A stretch of DNA of 15,779 bases from Cymbomonas tetramitiformis (lineage: Eukaryota; Chlorophyta; Pyramimonadophyceae; Pyramimonadales; Pyramimonadaceae), in NCBI GenBank assembly GCA_001247695.2, contig LGRX02003526.1, forward strand, positions 1 through 15,779, read 5' to 3'. The notes under the pieces are model-generated. The model was not told the DNA's origin. It searched no databases and saw only the letters and a list, made by a program, of their open reading frames with translations. The position numbers and the translations under genes were made by a program. Position 1 is the first letter of the stretch. The number at the start of each line of letters is the position of its first letter. Of this stretch, positions 13,206 to 15,779 are shown one piece after another.

Positions 13206-13537
13206 CTTTGTCGTCCCTTGTCGTCTTCCACCACGTGGGATGCATATCGTTCGCGCGAGCGTGCTCTCTTACACCCGGCGTAAAGTCGAACCCCATGAGT
13301 GCCTCGTGGACATATAGCCCAAGGTTTCGGAGTTGATACATGCCGTCAAGGATGACATTCTTGGAAAGATCGAAATACGGCAAACGAGATAGTGCCGATG
13401 GGAACTTCACACCGGTTTCGCCGATTTCCTCCTCCAACACTTCCTGAAGATATTGGCCGCATTCTTACACGTGCTAAGCAAGACGTGTCGTTGGCCCGCG
13501 CGTCGAATGAACTCGTCGGTCTTTGGTACGGCGGGCC
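13206..13537 (-). pseudogene. Transposase exon with LPYFDLSKNVILDGMYQL; one base missing near 13447
   Basis: The reading TDEFIRRAGQRHVLLSTCKN must pass into the frame of GETGVKFPSALSRLPYFDLS, and one lost base near 13447 is needed. Counting that base, the exon goes from phase 1 to phase 1 and joins the next exon (VERYSMAIGPF) without a stop. The donor taken is GTGCTG at 13205. The LPYFD...ILDGM string is the family's short motif before the all-helical insertion. Confidence 0.7.
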
Positions 13538-13552
13538 CTGCGTACAATAACA

Positions 13553-13610
13553 GGAAGACGCTCAGATGACACCCGGAAGATGTTGTGAACACATTCGGCA
13601 TGTCTTTGGG
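13553..13610 (-). repeat. Intronic 11-bp foldback element, intron 13620-13538
   Basis: Plus strand: GGAAGAC GCTC AGATGAC ACCC GGAAGAT, then a weaker inverted arm. The element fills most of the 83-bp intron. Confidence 0.8.
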
Positions 13611-13620
13611 GAAAACGGAC

Positions 13621-14106
13621 CTGGCGGATCTTGCTCGCAAAACTTGTACAACATCTTATTTAGATGCGGGCATTTCCCCTTCCCCCGGATCAAACATTTT
13701 GCACACGCACAGAAGCTGCCCACGCCCATAATGTTCATAGCATCGACGAGCCCTACATAGTCAAACACGGCGGCAAGAAGCATCGCCCGGCATTGGAACA
13801 CGTCGTCCGTGAAGGAGTCCCAACATGGAAACCCAACTTCCCAAAGTTCCAAAAGCTCGTCTACCAACTTCTCGTAGAGGATGGTGGTGTTCTTCGGCTT
13901 CCCCGCCATCATTCCCCACAACTCAAGGTTCACAAACTTCTTGCGGATTTCCGGTGGCAAGTTCAACACTTGAAAGTAGATAGGGAAACCCCCCGACTTG
14001 TCCTTCCAAACGGTGGCCCCATCGGCGCAAAGCATGAGGATGACGTTGCGAGGGTCCTTGAAGAAGTCAGGATATGCAGCTTGCTTCGCCTTCCACTCAG
14101 ATCCAT
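13621..14106 (-). CDS. Transposase catalytic-core exon
   Basis: The exon is 486 bp, phase 1 to 1. It starts DGSEWKAK and includes DPRNVILMLCADGATVWKDK (D of ADG is the probable first catalytic Asp), FPIYFQVLNLPPEIRKKF, LVDELLELWEVGFPCWDSF and VFDYVGLVDAMNIMGVGSFC with CACAKC. This follows the Transposase_21 order closely (DG..W, DPRNV...DG, NLPP, DEL.ELW, N/VFDYP). Confidence 0.85.
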
Positions 14107-14154
14107 CTGCAAGATACATAAATACAACTTAAATTCATTCAAGTAGTAGGAATC

Positions 14155-14214
14155 GGGAAGTTATACGGAAGATGTACGGAAGACATTCCGCGAATCTTCT
14201 GTACCTCTTCGGGG
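14155..14214 (-). repeat. Intronic 11-bp foldback element, intron 14249-14107
   Basis: Plus strand: GGAAGTT ATAC GGAAGAT GTAC GGAAGAC, then ATCTTCT GTAC CTCTTCG. Arms are about 30 bp each. Confidence 0.85.
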
Positions 14215-14249
14215 CAATTTAGGATATGCTCTATCAATGTGTTACTCAC

Positions 14250-14760
14250 CGGGAATGTCTTCCAGAATGCCTTCCTCAGACTTTTCCCGCGTGGCGTGCG
14301 AACGCATGAGCCCAGCAACGTCGGGATGGCTGTAAATTGCTTGAAGTAAATCCTTTAAGTGCCAATGATAGAATTGGCACTTCGCCTTCCCCCGCTTTGC
14401 ACTCGGGGTGGCTTCGGCATTCCGGGTGTCGTCCGCACCCTCGGCATTCCCCGCACCGCACCGATCCTTATCTCCCTCCCAACGGCATGCCCCGCACCTT
14501 GGACAGAAGTCAAAGTCCGCGAATTGTTTTTCGAACATCACGCATCCATGCGGGCAAAGGTCCACTACTAGGAGTGGGATATCAATGACCTTAAACCGAG
14601 CAATGCTTTGTTTGAAGGAGTCGGGCAACTTAGAAAACACGTCCGGGTGATTAGTTTTCAAAATGTGCAGCAGTTGCCCAAAGGATTCTTGAGTCATATT
14701 GCCATCCAGATTCCACTCCAATAAGTCGAGTAGGGTATCCTCGGAGCTCGTCGCTGCGGT
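14250..14760 (-). CDS. Transposase exon with CxxxC...CPRCGACRW zinc site
   Basis: The exon is 511 bp, phase 0 to 1, with acceptor GATGACAG and donor GTGAGT. CPHGCVMFEKQFADFDFCPR and CGACRW form the paired-Cys region preceding the catalytic domain in Tnp2. YHWHLKDLLQAIYSHPDVAG and LMRSH correspond to the family's segment P.L..LF.S...A..MRWH. The final bases (CTGGAAGACATTCCCG) contain one unit of the intronic 11-bp motif. Confidence 0.8.
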
Positions 14761-14780
14761 CTGTCATCGAAGGATAAAAC

Positions 14781-14838
14781 GGAAGACGTCAGGAAGACGC
14801 ACGGAAGACGTCCTATGTAACTTCCGGGCGTGTTCCGG
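14781..14838 (-). repeat. Intronic 11-bp foldback element, intron 14905-14761
   Basis: Plus strand: three perfect GGAAGAC units spaced by GTCA and GCAC, then an inverted arm with CTTCCGGG and TTCCGGG. Confidence 0.85.
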
Positions 14839-14905
14839 GTACAAAAGACATCACACTATATACAATTTTCAATTCTGAGCAAAATATTCAAACAGCGAAC
14901 GTTAC

Positions 14906-15088
14906 CTCATCCATATCAGCCAAGTTCTCCAACGACTTTAATTTTCCTTCGATTTCTTCCGTCACCTTTCTAGCAAGTTCCGGGTCGACATGGTCGAGTA
15001 ATTCGTCGAGCTCTTCTTGAACGGCTTCCGGGTCCGGCAAGTTTCCATCGGCATCGGCATCGTCAAGGGAACCGGAATCGGCATCTTC
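14906..15088 (-). CDS. Transposase acidic exon (61 codons)
   Basis: The exon is 183 bp, phase 0 at both ends, with acceptor GTTGACAG and donor GTAACG. It encodes DADSGSLDDADADGNLPDP and then a Glu/Leu-rich helix (EELDELLDHVDPELARKV). It has no Met, so it is invisible to start-based ORF calling. The acidic composition continues the previous exon. Confidence 0.7.
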
Positions 15089-15199
15089 CTGTCAACCATA
15101 ATCACTTTCAATGGGCAAGAGATACATACGTGCCAATTGTGAAGAACAACTGCATTACCTATCAGGAGTTACCGATTTTGATATGTACCTTCATTCTCA

Positions 15200-15257
15200 T
15201 GAAGACATGCGGATGATACCTGGAAGATCTTCTGCACCTCTTCCGGGTACCTTCCGC
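15200..15257 (-). repeat. Intronic 11-bp foldback element, intron 15302-15089
   Basis: Plus strand: TGAAGAC ATGC GGATGAT ACCT GGAAGAT, centre AGATCT, then CTTCT GCACCT CTTCC GGGTAC CTTCC. There are three units on each arm at 11-bp spacing. Confidence 0.85.
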
Positions 15258-15302
15258 GAGGGTTACCTGAGAATGATAGTCTTTCTACCCGGAGTTGCAC
15301 AC

Positions 15303-15588
15303 CTGATCCGACTCCTCGCCATCGGGATGTTGCTCATCGTCGTCCACAGCCTCTTCCGGAAGCGTCGGAAGGCATACAATCTGTTTGAACATAGTCCTAT
15401 GTCGAGACCGTGTCCTCATGGTGACGAAGCGCATGGATGAGTGACACGCGCCACAATCACACACCACCATCCCGGGCCCGCGGTTGGACGTGCTACCAAC
15501 GGCGGCCCCGTCATCTTCTTGCGTCTCACCCGCCAACTCGACGGGCGTGGGAGGCATGTTGCGGTGTGCTACGGGGCCTTTCATCCGC
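15303..15588 (-). CDS. Transposase exon with N-terminal Cys/His finger
   Basis: The acceptor is TTGCGCAG and the donor is GTGTGC in phase 0. It encodes VVCDCGACHSS followed by MRTRSRHRTMF, the C-x-C-x2-C plus H pattern found near the start of Tnp2/KDZ transposases, then an acidic tail (EEAVDDDEQHPDGEE). A further 5' exon near 15741-15710 (ISMKD, donor GTATGC) is possible but its phase is not settled. Confidence 0.65.
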
Positions 15589-15630
15589 CTGCGCAAGCAT
15601 GTCACACGCATCCGCCGGGAATAAGCTTGA

Positions 15631-15690
15631 CCGGAATGCGCCCGGAAGATGCGCGGAAGACGTTAGGAACGTCTTCGGAACGACTTCCGA
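15631..15690 (-). repeat. Intronic 11-bp foldback element, proposed intron 1
   Basis: Plus strand: GGAATGC GCCC GGAAGAT GCGC GGAAGAC, then an inverted arm with GTCTTCGG and CTTCCG. It lies between a donor-like GTATGC (about 15710) and the acceptor at 15589. Confidence 0.7.
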
Positions 15691-15779
15691 CGGAGCGTGC
15701 AGGCATACATCTTTCATGGAGATACGGGCATGCCGTGCCAACCGATTCGCACCTTCGTGTTGGCCTCTCCGGGGGAGGG

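Larger units (their letters stand above)
11237..15588 (-). pseudogene. Tnp2-like (CACTA/KDZ-type, Transposase_21) transposase with three single-base deletions
   Basis: Nine minus-strand exons can be set from splice sites and phases: 15588-15303, 15088-14906, 14760-14250, 14106-13621, 13537-13206, 13083-12737, 12646-12139, 12021-11681 and 11600-11237, plus an uncertain 5' exon near 15741. The product would be about 1100 residues. Landmarks in order: Cys/His N-terminal finger (CDCGACHSS...RSRH), acidic exon, CPHGCVMF...CPRCGACRW, DGSEWKAK, NVILMLCADGATVW (first catalytic Asp candidate), CACAKC, LPYFDLSKNVILDGMYQL, YVFESFNGKIRRWVKNNAYP (catalytic Glu candidate), VVLGTQGKRHVL, YRTAAQDKTKKT and the C-terminal DPFILAAQIEHQVV. 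These match the Tnp2 order. Exons 5, 7 and 8 each come out one base short, both by frame and by phase sum, so the copy is broken or the assembly has indels. Every intron carries a foldback element. Confidence 0.85.

Noticed and set aside
13440..13475. A tiny intron (GTAAGA...TTCAG, about 28 bp) as the cause of the frame change in the transposase
   Set aside because: It is far too short for a spliceosomal intron and would not give the required phase; a one-base loss fits both frame and phase.
13664..14146. Long plus-strand ORF (160 codons)
   Set aside because: It is the antisense of the transposase catalytic exon, which has clear family motifs on the minus strand.

Overview
The window is eukaryotic nuclear DNA. 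Genes are split by GT-AG introns, TATA-type promoters can be seen, and two classes of eukaryotic transposon fill most of the right two thirds. The LTR element's primer-binding site begins TGGTATCA, as in plant-type elements primed by initiator tRNA-Met. LTR retrotransposons carrying DNA methyltransferases have been reported from charophyte algae and dinoflagellates. A green-lineage (streptophyte) alga is therefore my best guess, but nothing here fixes the species.

Layout. (1) 1-1800: an incomplete minus-strand gene for a secreted protein with a chitobiase/hexosaminidase-C-terminal-like (FN3_7-like) domain, at least three exons, a TATA box near 1784-1791, and 35-bp tandem repeats in or beyond its last visible intron. 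(2) 1800-4490: mostly unassigned DNA with weak coiled-coil-like exon candidates at 2097-2774. (3) 4498-9268: a complete insertion of a Ty3/gypsy chromovirus-type LTR retrotransposon, with two nearly identical LTRs (652 and 676 bp), the 5-bp target duplication ATCAA, a primer-binding site and a polypurine tract. Its coding part has an unusual order: a Dam-like N6-adenine methyltransferase domain (NPPY), integrase (HHCC plus D,D35E), GPY/F module, chromodomain, and a phage-type C5-cytosine methyltransferase (PPC, ENP). Gag, protease, reverse transcriptase and RNase H are absent, and one base offsets the first domain from the rest. (4) 9274-9665 (continued at 4399-4497): an older minus-strand gag-like zinc-knuckle ORF into which the LTR element inserted. 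(5) 9895-10731: a plus-strand three-exon gene, whose phases close exactly, encoding a small AT-hook protein. (6) 10694-11093: dense palindromic arrays of an 11-bp repeat. (7) 11237 to about 15741: a minus-strand, roughly ten-exon Tnp2-like (CACTA/KDZ-type, Transposase_21) transposase. Phase accounting shows three single-base deletions, so this copy is a pseudogene unless the deletions are assembly errors.

Two things stand out. First, one chromovirus polyprotein carries both an adenine and a cytosine DNA methyltransferase-like domain. Second, every intron of the transposase gene contains one ~55-60 bp foldback element built from 11-bp units (GGAAGAC plus 4 variable bases, three times, then an inverted arm). 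These lie in essentially the same orientation, which suggests an introner-like family or a dispersed protein-binding/RNA-hairpin module. The same repeat is concentrated between the convergent AT-hook and transposase genes, which hints that those two genes may belong to one mobile element.
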